The notes beneath the pieces were generated by a model. That model did not search any database, had not been told where the DNA came from, and saw nothing but the letters and a program-made list of their open reading frames with translations. Source: Xanthostigma xanthostigma (lineage: Eukaryota > Arthropoda > Insecta > Raphidioptera > Raphidiidae). From it: a DNA stretch of 64,000 bases. This document shows positions 46,106-56,790 of the stretch, piece by piece. The translations under genes and the position numbers were made by a program. The stretch is taken from contig OY754473.1 of assembly GCA_963575645.1 (NCBI GenBank), forward strand, positions 5,642,001 through 5,706,000, in the 5' to 3' direction. Positions within the stretch are counted from its first letter, which is position 1, and every line of letters begins with the position of its first letter.

Positions 46106-46703
46106 GTATTATTTTCTTTTTTAATTTTTGTTTTAAGGTTATAGTTGTATTAACATTTTTTAAAGAGATTATCAGTCGATTCAGCTTAAAATATACAGGC
46201 TGTCTTATTTGAAATACGAAAGTTCATGTCGTTGTCTCGAAAACAAGCCATTCTTTTTGTACAAAAGCACGGAACTTCGTTCCTTCAATTCGTACAGCTT
46301 CTGTAATAAAAAAGTTAGTAATAGTTAACACTGAAAATAGTTACAGGCTCCGGTAACTAATAATAGTGCAAGTTGTGTGGGCCAAATAAGGCATAAAGCA
46401 AATCAGCTGATCCCCAGATCTTACGGTCATTCAATACTCGAGGGCTGGACGTTGTTAACTTGTTGCCCAGTGGCGGAGAATTAGGGCTACGCACCTTAAA
46501 ATTTTTTTAAATTGGAATTATATTTATTATTAACTATAGCTTTTACCCACGGCATCTCTCGTATCAATATCAGAATTTTTTTTATCTTATTGGAATTTGA
46601 TATAGGTATGGGCCGAGTTTAGACCAAATGTAACGTCGAATCCGCCATTTTTTTCATATTGTATACAGTAATACTCTAACAGTTTGTAAAACGCAATGTG
46701 CTT
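46106..46703. other. intron 4 noncoding
   Basis: ATACAGGCTGTCTTATTTGA at 46193 looks like a MITE end of the TACAGGGTGT type. Otherwise nothing assigned. Confidence 0.35.
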
Positions 46704-47250
46704 ATACGCTAGGAAAGTATCTTTTGACAGGCAACTTTTGCGCCCTCTCGTGTTTTTTTTTAAATGTGATTCAGTCAAAACCTTCGTGTCATATGTTATA
46801 CGTGCATTTTAATAAGGATTAATTGTCGAAAAGTGGGAAAAAAGCTATCAAATCGGAAGTGCTGTGTTGTTGATTGTAAAGATACACCAACTAAACAACC
46901 AGAATTACAATTCCACCGTTTTCTTATGAATTAGAGAGGAAAAAAATGGACTGCAGCAGTACGTCGTCAAGGGTAATTAAATTTTATTTTACGTCTGTAA
47001 TCATTATTAAATACATGAAAAATATCATAATTGTTATTTTGTTAACAAAAATAAGATTTAAAAAATTTAGAAATTAAAAATGTATATCATTTATGTATAT
47101 TTTTTAACTGACATTTTGCGTAAATATTTTTTTATAATTAAGAATAACGCTGGTTTCCATGTGTTTGTAAGTTTTGGGTGAACCACTTTTGAAAAAATCA
47201 AACACGAGATGGTGCGAAGGTCGCGTGTCAAAGATACTTTCCTAGCGTAT
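46704..47250 (+). mobile_element. TIR element carrying a THAP relic (P-superfamily-like)
   Basis: ATACGCTAGGAAAGTATCTT at 46704 and its complement ending at 47250 form inverted repeats of about 55 bp with several differences. The 547-bp body has the broken THAP exon at 46860-46972. P-element-type transposases carry an N-terminal THAP domain, hence the tentative superfamily. Confidence 0.6.
46860..46972 (+). pseudogene. broken THAP DNA-binding domain exon
   Basis: In frame from 46860 it reads CCVVDCKDTPTK, QFHRFLMN, a TAG stop at 46932-46934, and KKWTAAVRRQ, then a possible donor G|GTAATT at 46972. The C-x4-C start, FHRF and the following Trp are the THAP zinc-finger pattern. The in-frame stop and absence of downstream transposase make it a relic. 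Confidence 0.65.
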
Positions 47251-47259
47251 AGTTTAAAT

Positions 47260-47557
47260 CAGTGATATCAAAGATACGGCCCGCGGGCCGCATCCGGCCC
47301 TCAAGCCATCTCAATACGGCCCGCGACCAGAATTTATCCAGTGAGGATTTTAGACACTTGACAAGAGACCTCAGGTGTCTGGATCCTCAAGCTCAAGATA
47401 ATTTACCCTTTTTATTATCTTTATATAAAAATTTATTTAAACTAAATAAACATTTCATTTTATAGTATGTTTTTTAGTTTTTAGTTTAGAGTCTGGCCCG
47501 CTAACACACCCTAAATGTTATAAATGGCCCTTTAGAAAAATCAGTCAAGCACCCCTG
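47260..47557. mobile_element. hAT MITE, family E copy 2
   Basis: Begins CAGTGATATCAAAGATACGG, ends AGTCAAGCACCCCTG, flanked by GTTTAAAT and ATTTAAAT (7 of 8 identical). It is the version of 31911-33095 without the nested foldback, and sits ten bases outside the THAP element's right end. Confidence 0.8.
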
Positions 47558-47565
47558 ATTTAAAT

Positions 47566-48188
47566 GCCTCTCGCCAGATGTCATATCGTTTTATGTTAAA
47601 TTCCAATATTGACGTTTTTCAAACGAGTAATGCGCAATACTCTTAAGTGTATCTGTGACAGCTGTGTGGCTGCTAGATGTCAGGAATAATTATCCTCTTT
47701 ACGTGCATTACGCTGTTTACAGAATTTTTTTCGTACGTGAATCGAAATACACACCGAATGTTCGAATAAATTTCGCGTCAATGTTAAAAAAAAAATAACA
47801 GAAACTATCTCGTCATCGGACATAACCCACTTTGTCTTGCGATAATATATTTTTTTATTTACTCCATTCATACAAAGTACATCCAGCGTGCAATTTGCGC
47901 GTGTTTTGTTTCTCGGAATTGCGGTTTGTTACTATTTATAAATATTTATCTACATAAAAAATATATACAAAATGTATCCGCAAATAGTGTACTATGTTAA
48001 TAAAAAAAATATTTTTGAATAGCAAACAAATATTATTTCCTGTGCTTTTCGAAGCGAACTCTTTTACGCACGGTAGAGTGAATTGGATTCATGCGGCTGA
48101 ACGCGTAACCACCACTCCCCTGCACTGTCGACGCGACAAGATTCCCACCACCCTTGTCTCGAAAATCAGTATTCGTATATATATTATA
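47566..48188. other. intron 4 noncoding, nothing assigned
   Basis: AT-rich, no exon or repeat partner recognised. Confidence 0.35.
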
Positions 48189-48730
48189 CTAGCGTTCCCG
48201 CCCGGTTTCACCCGGGTGTAAAAGAACGAATGGGGAAGGGAGGAATATGAGTACACACATTCATCTTTGTTTACCGAGATGAATGTTGTGTCCAAATTTC
48301 ATGATAATCGGAGTTACCGTTCAAAAGTTTTTGTCGATAAAAAGCAGTATTTATACTTTTTTTAACTAATAATTTTTTTTTATTAATTAAATAAAATTAA
48401 AATAAATTTAAATGTAATCCTTAGAAGAAAGCAATGTAGAAAATAAAAGAAAAAATTAAAAATATATTCGCTCAACGAAGGGCTCGAACTCAAGACCCTG
48501 ATATTGACAGTCGTGTGCTCTACCGATTGAGTCATCCGACGCTGTGTACGCATAACGCTAATATGAGTATATTTAGTTAGTCGTAGCCTGATTTTATATA
48601 GCCTATAGCCTTCCTCGATAAATGGGCTATCCAACAAAAAACATTTTTTTCAATTTGAACCAGTATAGTTCCTGAGATTAGCGCGTTCAAACAAACAAAC
48701 AAACTCTTCAGCTTTATATATTAGTATAGA
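48189..48730 (-). mobile_element. Helitron family B with tRNA-like insert, copy 1
   Basis: CTAGCGTTCCCGCCCGG at the left and ATTAGTATAGA at the right, both normal reversed Helitron ends. About 245 bp of foreign sequence follows GTTTTTGTCG and contains a tRNA-like stretch at 48470-48542. That stretch is in the same sense as the Helitron. Confidence 0.75.
48470..48542 (-). pseudogene. tRNA-Lys-like sequence inside Helitron
   Basis: Minus strand: A-box region GACTCAATCGGTAGAGC, B box AGTTCGAGCCC. Aligns with the copy at 49954-50026 but the anticodon loop is altered (CTT to GTC-like). Not a working tRNA. Confidence 0.6.
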
Positions 48731-49576
48731 TTATACCTATACGTTCGTGTTTGCGTAGTTCTTCATGAAAGTAGAAGTTTCAATTCTATAATCTGCAGTA
48801 AAAACTACACGGTGCAATTTTGTGTAGATTATAGACGCTCGACAACTGAAGCCACTGCCGTGCCTTTTGTGTATAAATGATGTTTCGTGAATGTTTATAC
48901 TACAAATTCAAAATTTAAAGAGTGATTATTATATAAGCACTTATTTTGGGGAACAGACTGTATATATTAAGCCGGGGTTTTTTTTTGCAAGAGAATCCAC
49001 TGCGCGGAAATTCAAATAGAAATAACCGTTGGATGAATAACAGCTGAAGAAAGATTTCAGTGTTCTTCATAAAAACAAATGTTTGTGGTTAACTGATGAT
49101 GTAATGTTTATTTTTTTTTGTTTGGTTGAATTGTCGACCGGTGGCAAATTTTTTAAATAACGAACTCTTGATAACCTACTTCAGCGATTACAAATTTTTT
49201 TGTGGTTATGTTTGTTTTTTCTGTTTTGATGATAACATTATTTTTATAACAACGCTAGATAAAGTTCATTCATGTTAGTTCATATTTTCGATGTGCTAAT
49301 TTTTTTCTTCATACCTCGATCGAAAGTATATACTTTCGACATCAATAATTGTAAGGCAGTAAGTCGAACTTTGGTGGGATTACACGCACTGATGCGGGAA
49401 GTACGTACGTTCGGGCGGCAGTAAAGCAAATATAACTTATCAACTGTTGTTTAGATGTCGTTTCCATAGCAACCCTATTAAATTTTGGCTAATAGTCGCG
49501 ACCAGTTGTCATTCGTGTTTTTACGTATAACCTCAAAGCTGCTTGCTTGGAATCTATCTGTGTTTTTATATGTAAC
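48731..49576. other. intron 4 noncoding, nothing assigned
   Basis: No gene or shared repeat recognised. Confidence 0.35.
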
Positions 49577-50303
49577 TATAGCGGTCCCGCCCGGTTTTAA
49601 CCCGGGTGCAAAAGAACGAATGGGGAAGGAAGGGACATGAGTACGCACATTCATATTAGTTTGCCGAGATTGTTGTGTCCAAACTTCATAATGATCGGAG
49701 TTACCGTTCAAAAGTTTTTGTCGTTATAAAGCAGTATTTATACTTTTTTTAAGTAATAAATTTCTTTTTAATATCATAAATATTTAATTGAAAACACGTG
49801 TAGGCAAATTATTTTTATATGTAGATAACTATAGTTGTAACAGTTTTCAAGCTATTATTTAGATTTATTTAATTTTTTATTAGTCGTAATAAAATTTTAA
49901 AAAATTGAAATGTAAGCCTTAGAAAAAAGCAATGTAGAAAATAAAAAACATATTCGCCGACGTGGGGCTTGAACCCTAGACCCTGGTATTAAGAGTCTTA
50001 CGCTCTACCGACTGAGCTATCCGGACTTGTGAACGTGACACGCTAATATTGCAATATTTAGTTAAAGAATTTCACCTGATAATATTTGTCGGACGGACTA
50101 ATTTTGAGATACATCTTGCAACATTTTTCATTGATGTTCCGCTCCAATTGGTCGTAGCCTGATATTATATAGCCTATAGCCTTCCTCGATAAATGGGCTA
50201 TCCAACAAAAAAAATTTTTTCAATTCGAACCAGTAGTTTCTGAGATTAGCGCGTTCAAACAAACAAACAAACAAACTCTTCAGCTTCATATAATTAGTAT
50301 AGA
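49577..50303 (-). mobile_element. Helitron family B with tRNA-like insert, copy 2
   Basis: Reversed Helitron ends (CTATAGCGGTCCCGCCCGG; TTAGTATAGA) enclose a 370-bp insert placed between ...GTTTTTGTCG and TTTGTCGGACGG. The repeated TTTGTCG looks like a short target duplication made when the tRNA-bearing segment entered the Helitron. Confidence 0.75.
49954..50026 (-). pseudogene. tRNA-Lys(CTT)-derived sequence inside Helitron
   Basis: Minus strand reads GTCCGGATAGCTCAGTCGG, TAGAGC, ACTCTTAAT (anticodon CTT), CAGGGTC, GGGTTCAAGCCCCACG, very close to animal tRNA-Lys(CTT). Acceptor, anticodon and T stems each have mispairs, so it is a pseudogene, but the A and B boxes of the internal Pol III promoter are near consensus. 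Confidence 0.75.
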
Positions 50304-50689
50304 TTCCGATACATCCTTAAAAAGTTGCAGTTAAAAAAAAATACCTACCTACCTCACTGACTTTCTTGTCCGTATAATAATATACTGTTTACGTTTCCGA
50401 ATGATCGGAATCCTCGCAAGGACGAAGGATAATATCTCTTTGTCTGACGTGTTGGCGGTAGTCCTGTGGAATTTTGGCGCGCTATCGTCGTCCACCGCCT
50501 TTCTGGCTCCTTCCCACGCCTACTATATTGGAATTGTGCTCACATGTTGGATTTAATTACCTGTAGAATCACCGAGAAATTATATGCAAGGCCAAGTGGT
50601 TTACGATGAATTTTCTGTGAAAAAAAACGCATCTCAATTTCACACGGAAACGAGCAGCGCCTCCAATATTGGATCATCCTTAATTTTCA
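50304..50689. other. intron 4 noncoding, nothing assigned
   Basis: Moderate GC, no family recognised. Confidence 0.35.
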
Positions 50690-51296
50690 CATCTTTTGGT
50701 AATTCCGAAGCACAATAGGGTTGAATATTGCAATTCTCCGAATTATAACTTTATCAATTTATATAATGGGCTACCTCAAAATCTCAAAGATATTGACAAC
50801 ATTAAGAGTATTCGTCCCTGCAAATACCCCCTGCACCCTTCATCTCAAATCTTTTCCCATCGTCTATAAACAGTTCGCGCTCTCCCGACGCTATTTTTAA
50901 AGCTAGAGGGTTCTGGTAAACGCCAAATGAAAGACAAAGAATCAGACTACAGATCCTTCAGGCGAATTTTTTGAAAAACAGTTTCGCCTACGTGTGAAAT
51001 ATTACGTAACTTATTATTTTTTTTAAAAGGTTGTAAGTTTTTTCAGGAATTTTTTTTCAAAAAATTCGCCTGAAGGATCTGTAGTTGACTTTCATTTGGC
51101 GTTTACCAGAACCCTCTAGCTTTAAAAATAGCGTCGGGAGAGCGCGAACCGTTTTTAGGCGAGGGGAAAAGATTTGAGATGAAGGGTACAGGGGGTGTTT
51201 GCAGGGACGAATACTCTTAATAAATTTAAATATGAAACTAAGCAATTCTTTTTAGGAAAAGTTTTTTATTCTCTACAGGAATATTTAAATTGTTAA
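50690..51296 (+). pseudogene. non-LTR retrotransposon ORF2 C-terminus, split by an insertion
   Basis: Before the insertion the frame reads ...VIPKHNRVEY...LYNGLPQNLKDIDN, and after it FKYETKQFFL...LQEYL and a stop at 51294. The (Y/W)N-LP followed by FK--L---L pattern is typical of the end of LINE (jockey/CR1-like) reverse-transcriptase proteins. Taking out 50806-51216 plus one TTAA restores a continuous frame. No upstream RT domain remains. Confidence 0.6.
50806..51216. mobile_element. TTAA-flanked foldback element inside LINE fragment
   Basis: Ends GAGTATTCGTCCCTGCA and its complement, flanked by TTAA at 50802-50805 and 51217-51220. Arms of about 165 bp (50806-50975 and 51055-51216) with a few differences and a spacer of about 80 bp. 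No transposase; mobilised presumably by a piggyBac-like enzyme. Confidence 0.8.
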
Positions 51297-51880
51297 TTTA
51301 TTTTAATCTGACTGATAATATGTACTTTTGTATAAACACATTATCAATATCAATATTTAGTTTTCAAATCTGGAATTCCGGAACTGGTTCCGGTATTGAG
51401 ATAGGTCTACAAAAATACTGTAGATTGTAGACGATTTTTTTAAATCCAAAGTTTATTTACGTAGAAAACGCTGATTAAAATTTTGAGTCAGAAATTTGCA
51501 ATAAAAAAAATTGCATTTTAAGAAATGGTATCAAAAAATCATCACAGCATTCTACATTTGTTGTACGTGACTCCTCATAATTAGCTGATTTTCACTTCAT
51601 TTTAATATTTCTGACAGCTGGCGTCATCGCTGTGCGCGGCCATATTGCATTTCGTTTGGCTTGTTTACTCAAACTATACCTACGCCTGTATTGTGCTCAT
51701 ATATTTAATAACTTCTATATCGCTAGTGACCGTAAGAGGACGCGTGACCCATGAAGTGAGACAGCAGAGTTTTTCTATCTCTTTCTTTTCACTTGACCCG
51801 TTGTGCGCAAGTGTCGCGTCTCTGTAGCGGGGGCAATTAGTAAGTGGAATAGAGCAAGCCACCTCCCTTTCACATCTTAG
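51297..51880. other. intron 4 noncoding, nothing assigned
   Basis: No gene or shared repeat recognised. Confidence 0.35.
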
Positions 51881-52168
51881 TTCCATGTGCAAACTGACGC
51901 GCATCCATTCACGACATGTGCATGAGACTCGGAGTACGTGAGACAGTCTGCATCGTAGTGTTTAAGTCTTTCTCCCGATCTTTGCAAGCAATATAGATTA
52001 TTATAGAGGGCATTAAATATATGGTTCCCTGTGCAAACTGACGCGCATCCATTCACGGACATGCGCATGAGACTCACGAGTACGTGAGACAGTCTGCATC
52101 GTAGTGTTTAAGTCTTTCTCCCGATCTTTGCAAGCAATATAGAGGATATTAAGTATATGATTGTGCTG
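51881..52168 (+). repeat. 144-bp tandem duplication
   Basis: GTGCAAACTGACGCGCATCC occurs at 51887 and 52031; the two units are over 90% alike by eye. Frames across it on the minus strand are duplicated too and have no known domain. Confidence 0.85.
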
Positions 52169-52560
52169 ATGTACTATCTCACTTGTTCCTGTATTATTAA
52201 ATGCCAACTGACAGGCCGCTTTTGAAAATTACATTTTGAATGAAACATTAATTGACAGAAGCCACTTTGACTTGCGGTCGTCGATTTGCACTTAAAAACA
52301 GGATATTTAGTGTATGAACGTATGGAATTTCTATATATTTATGCGAATTCTTGGAAGTCTATTTCTGAATGAGAATTGAAAATATTTAGTTTGTCGTTTT
52401 TGAGGCTTTATATTTTGATCTTCTTTTAAAGACTTTGGATTGTACTAAGTATTTTATTGTGCTTTTAAGATGCTCGAAAGAGCAAATTGTTATTTTGTTG
52501 TCTGTTCGGCACGTTTATAATATTCATCTCACAGCCTAACGCACGCTTTGATAATAATAA
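52169..52560. other. intron 4 noncoding, nothing assigned
   Basis: AT-rich with no recognised feature. Confidence 0.35.
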
Positions 52561-52908
52561 CTAGAGCTGTAAAAGTAACGAGAAATTGTGTACCCGTATG
52601 TATTCGTTACTTAAAGAACCAGTACCCGTTACTTTCGTATCGTTACGTTACTCGTTACTTTTCATACGACATACAATCGTGTACTAACAGCATCAAGCAT
52701 GTACCATCGCATCGAGGCGCGTCGCATACGTGATACGGTATGACTTCGTTCGTATAACGCATAACCGCATCAAACGTGTCGAACTGACATGGATGCGAAA
52801 GATGCGAGTAACGAAATGAATTTGTAAGTAACGATTCGTTACTTCGAGTCAGACGATGTACCCGTTACTCAGTAACGAATACATATACGGTTTGTTACAG
52901 CTCTAATA
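52561..52908. mobile_element. hAT-like MITE with GTTAC/GTAAC blocks
   Basis: TAGAGCTGTAAAAGTAACGA at the left and GTTACAGCTCTA at the right. CGTTACTCGTTAC-like motifs cluster near both ends. About 348 bp, no evident target duplication. Confidence 0.5.
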
Positions 52909-53221
52909 CGTTTCAATTGGCTCCTCCACCGATACGTCTCTTGGCTCCTAGGCGAGAAAGGCATCGTCTAAATATATCGTACTAGAGCTGCGAACCCGGC
53001 TTCGCGCGGGCAATAGTCTATGCCAGGGGTGGCGAACCTCTCTATACACCCACGTGACAATTTTTTTTCAAAAAGCAACCAAAGAAATTTAGTTAACATA
53101 AATATAGAAATTATAATTTTGATACTACATTGAGCCCCATGAAACTTTTTCGTATTTGTTATTTGGCGATAGTCAATTTTTACCTTCAGGACGAATGTAG
53201 GCTATATATTATCGCGTTAAA
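52909..53221. other. Helitron and hAT end fragments
   Basis: CTAGAGCTGCGAACCCGGC (52982) resembles a reversed Helitron end. CAGGGGTGGCGAACCT (53022) resembles a hAT end. TATATTATCGCGTTAAAA (53203) matches family M. No gene. Confidence 0.4.
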
Positions 53222-53475
53222 AAAATATTTTTAACAAAAAAATTGAACCGACTTCAAAATATGCACTAAAAAGTAATAATAATAATTATTGTTATTTTTG
53301 GAGTCGGTGCGTCACATCGGAATTCGAAAGTAGCAATTTAAATCTTACATGTCTCTAGTTCTCGGAATAGATTTCATTTTGGCTGACACCGTCTCCAAAA
53401 ATTACAATAATTATTATTTTTTACTTTTTAGTGCATATTTTGAAGTCGGTTCCATTTTTTTGTTAAAAATATTTT
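53222..53475. mobile_element. composite family A' copy, foldback part only
   Basis: Arms about 53222-53305 and 53390-53475 with AAAATATGCACTAAAAAGTA and GAAGTCGGTTC. The CTAGTTCTCGGAATAGATTT centre is shared with 21817-22300 and 60597-61137. The minisatellite part is absent. Confidence 0.65.
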
Positions 53476-53511
53476 AATATTATTTATTATTTAATATTTA
53501 ATATATTGGGA

Positions 53512-54092
53512 GCTGGCTCCGTGCGCTCCGCTCACTAAAAAGAGTCGCTCAGAGGGAGTCGTTCAAAGGAGCAACACTAGACAGTACGCACTACACAAGA
53601 GTGCAAACTGCAGAGGTGTGAACTGTCGTCATGCATGCTCAGGAGTCACGAAGCATTGCACAGCACAATACACACAATTAGCTCTGACCTCATTTTAATA
53701 GTATTCTGATCTTATATTATTCGCATTTCGAATAAACTATGAAGTATAATAAAAGCTTAACAATAATAATGTTTATTGCTACAATATTATATCCTTGTCA
53801 ACGACGTCAATGTGAATGGTTTAAGTCACTGTAAGCTTAGTACTATTGCATTTACAGTGTGTTATTCGACATTAAATGACTCAGCAAAGATAACTTCGTA
53901 CGTGCAAAATTCACTAGTGGCCTGTGCTGTGTGCGCTTTGTAAATGTGCGAATGCAACAGTACAGAACAGTTCAGCACAGAGCAATATGGCGCTCGGAGT
54001 GAGTCATTCACAAAAAAACGAGCGACTCGCTCCGCTCCGAGAAAGGAGTCGTTCATTATGAACGACTCGCCCAGGAGCGACACATCACTATA
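53512..54092 (-). mobile_element. hAT-like element, family H copy 2
   Basis: Reversed relative to 15750-16128. Both ends carry GAACGACTC/GAGTCGTTC inverted motifs (53536-53572 and 54002-54070), and the right end CAGGAGCGACACATCACTA resembles hAT TIRs such as that at 29321. Confidence 0.55.
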
Positions 54093-54513
54093 TAATAAGT
54101 GTGAAAGGCTATTCACTAATCAATACAGTGGTTATGCGTTATCTTTGAAAATTGAATATAATGTACAAATTACTTTAGCTTCTTAAAAAAATTAAACAGA
54201 CATCAAAAATCATTTTAGTTTCGTGTTCATCAACTGTTTTATCAGGAGAAATTAATGTTTTTTCGGCGTTTTCAAATAAATCGCTCATCATCCACAGTTT
54301 TTTTTTGTGGTCGGTACCCACTTTAAGTGATAAGATAAAACTTTAAACAGTTCTGAGAAAATATATGAAGAAGCATTTTTAACCACTTGAAGACGTTGAA
54401 GCCGAGGAATATACAAATGTATCTGGTGTCAGTTTTTTATGTAACTTTACTGTTTTAAATACTCAGGACTTGGAGCTGAGTTAAGATACAGTCGTTTATA
54501 TCTGTATTCTGTA
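54093..54513. other. intron 4 noncoding, nothing assigned
   Basis: AT-rich; no feature. Confidence 0.35.
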
Positions 54514-54669
54514 CTAGCGGTCCAGTCCGGTTTCACCCGGGTGCAAAAGAACGAATGCGGGGGAGGAACATAAGTACGCACGTTCATCTTCGTTTACCTA
54601 GACGAATGTTGTGTCCAAATTTCATGATGATCGGAGTTACCGTTCAAAAGTTTTTGTCGGACGGACAAA
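54514..54669 (-). mobile_element. Helitron family B, 3' half only
   Basis: CTAGCGGTCCAGTCCGG to TCGGACGGACAAATT, then cut off by the next copy, which begins twelve bases later. Confidence 0.65.
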
Positions 54670-54680
54670 TTATATGTTAT

Positions 54681-55230
54681 AAGCGGTCCCGCCCGGTTTA
54701 ACCCGGGTGCAAAAGAACGAAAATATATAATTGAAAACACTAGGAAAATTATTTTTATATAGATACCTATAGTTGTAACAGTTTTAAAATAAGCTATTAA
54801 TTAGATTGATTTAATTTTAATTAGTCGTAATAAAATTAAAAAAAATTGAAATGTAAGCCTTAGAGAAAGCAATGTAGAAAATAAAAAAAAATATATATAT
54901 ATATAGACCCTGGCATTAAGAGTCTTCCGCTCTACCGACTGAGCTATCCGGGCTTATGAACGTGACGCGCTAATATTGCAATATTTAGTTAAGGCATTTC
55001 ACCTGATAATATTAATTGTCAGACGGACTAATTTTGAGATATATCTTGCAACATTTTCCATTGATGTTCCGCTCCTATTGGTCGTAGCGTGATATTATAT
55101 AGCCTATAGCCTTCCTCGATAAATGGGCTATCAAACAAAAAAAAAATTTTCAATTCGAACCAGTAGTTTCTGAGATTAGCGCGTTCAACCAAACAAACAA
55201 ACTCTTCTGCTTTATATATTAGTATATAGA
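54681..55230 (-). mobile_element. Helitron family B with tRNA-like insert, copy 3
   Basis: Reversed ends AGCGGTCCCGCCCGG and TTAGTATATAGA. The Helitron part between the hairpin and the insert is mostly deleted. The insert is collinear with that at 49577-50303, including TATTGCAATATTTAGTTAA. Confidence 0.7.
54905..54955 (-). pseudogene. tRNA-Lys(CTT)-like 5' two-thirds inside Helitron
   Basis: Minus strand: GCCCGGATAGCTCAGTCGG, GTAGAGC, GACTCTTAATG, CAGGGTC. It breaks off into TATATATA before the T arm, so the B box is lost. Confidence 0.65.
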
Positions 55231-56092
55231 TAGATATTACAATGTCCGTAAAATTCGCTTGAAATAACTTTTTCTTTCGTATTTTTTTCTAACACCATAA
55301 ACGTGTAAATATTTTTTTTTAAATTGTCATAGTTAAATTGCTTCCAAAATGCGCAGTAAAATAGGTATTGTTAACTTTATTGGTGTACGAAAGTGGTTAT
55401 TGAACTTGCCGCTTATTGACTTTGTCAATATTTTTTACCCGACTGCCGCAAAAGGAGAGTCAAGTTTTTTATGTGCATTTTCGGAAAAGAAATAACCGAT
55501 GACTATACGCGGACGACACCGGGTAAACACGGCTATATTCCATTCAAAAAAGTCTGTGATCTAGTCTAATAGGCAATCTATAAACCCGGACGAAGCCGGG
55601 CCGGGCTGCTAGTACTGTAATAAAAATCGTCTAATGTCTCTTTCTGTTACACCCAAGCGTTTTAAAATTAATTGTATCATAATAATCGTCGGTTTTGAAA
55701 AGACTGCCTTTTTAATTTTTGTAGGCCTTATTTAGGTCGAATTCTTTATCCTTGCGTACGAATTCCTTTCTTGAGGCACGTCTTTATCCTGCAGCTATAA
55801 AAATTTGGCGGTAACCGCTTTTGGGTTATTAATAGCTGAAATATTTAAAGGTATAAAACATTTCTAACAGGTCTTACCTGTCTTCTTAATGCTTTCATTT
55901 TTTATTATAGTATTTGAAAACAAATTATACTTTGACGTTTATAAAGTTTTTTTACGGCTCTTAACATAAAATCGCAGTTGTCAGTGCCGTGCGTGCATTT
56001 ACCCACATGAAAGTCCAGGTGCGTAATGGTGCATATTACGACGAGATGTGACATAATGTTAAAAACGAGCTCTGATTGCTGTAGCAGAAGTT
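55231..56092. other. intron 4 noncoding, Helitron 3' end and old repeats
   Basis: CCCGGACGAAGCCGGGCCGG then CTGCTAG (CTAG at 55609-55612) is a forward Helitron 3' end with hairpin. ACCCGACTGCCGCAAAAGGA at 55438 resembles the composite-family start. Positions 55980-56070 resemble 27060-27120. No gene. Confidence 0.45.
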
Positions 56093-56096
56093 TTAA

Positions 56097-56786
56097 GGAG
56101 GTTGAGCCGTTTTACGAAGATAATGAAAAAAATCTAAAATAAAGTTTTTTTAATAGATTTTTTTTATGATAAAATTTTCTGTAAAAAATCCAAAATCATT
56201 AGGAGATTTATAAAGTTAAAAATTAAAAAAAACTTTTAGTACATGTAGTCTTATGGAAAATATGTCAAGCTAGCATGCAAACTGTTCATTTTAATTTTTT
56301 GCAAATAACCAAATATTGTCAGCAGTTCCGAAAACTATCTATGTAAATCATCGATGTCTTACGCATATTTTAATAGGTATTTTTTCCAATTTAATTAGGA
56401 GACTTTTAATCAATAAAAAAATGATTAAACCTTAGCAATTTTCGATTATGGACTTTTATTCTTGACAGATTTAACAATTTTAACTGACCTTTCAACTTTT
56501 TAATGATTTAATTTTAATTTTTATTACTTCTAATTTCTTTTTTTAATTATTTACTGCAAAAAATATGTAAAATACAGATATTTACATAAATTTATTTTTT
56601 TTAACCTAACTTTGTACAAAAAATTCAAAAGTTAGTCCATTAAGTGTAAAATATTGAAATAATTAATTAATATTAAAAAAAAATAATTATTTATGCCTTT
56701 ATGACAATAATTTATTGGTATCATCGTCTTATAAACTATAAAAGTTCCCATTTACTTTTGATTGGGACTGTAACGGATCAACCTCC
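56097..56786 (-). mobile_element. TTAA-flanked element, family K copy 3
   Basis: Reversed copy of 34041-34745. TTAA at 56093-56096 and 56787-56790. Ends GGAGGTTGAGCC and GATCAACCTCC. Confidence 0.7.
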
Positions 56787-56790
56787 TTAA

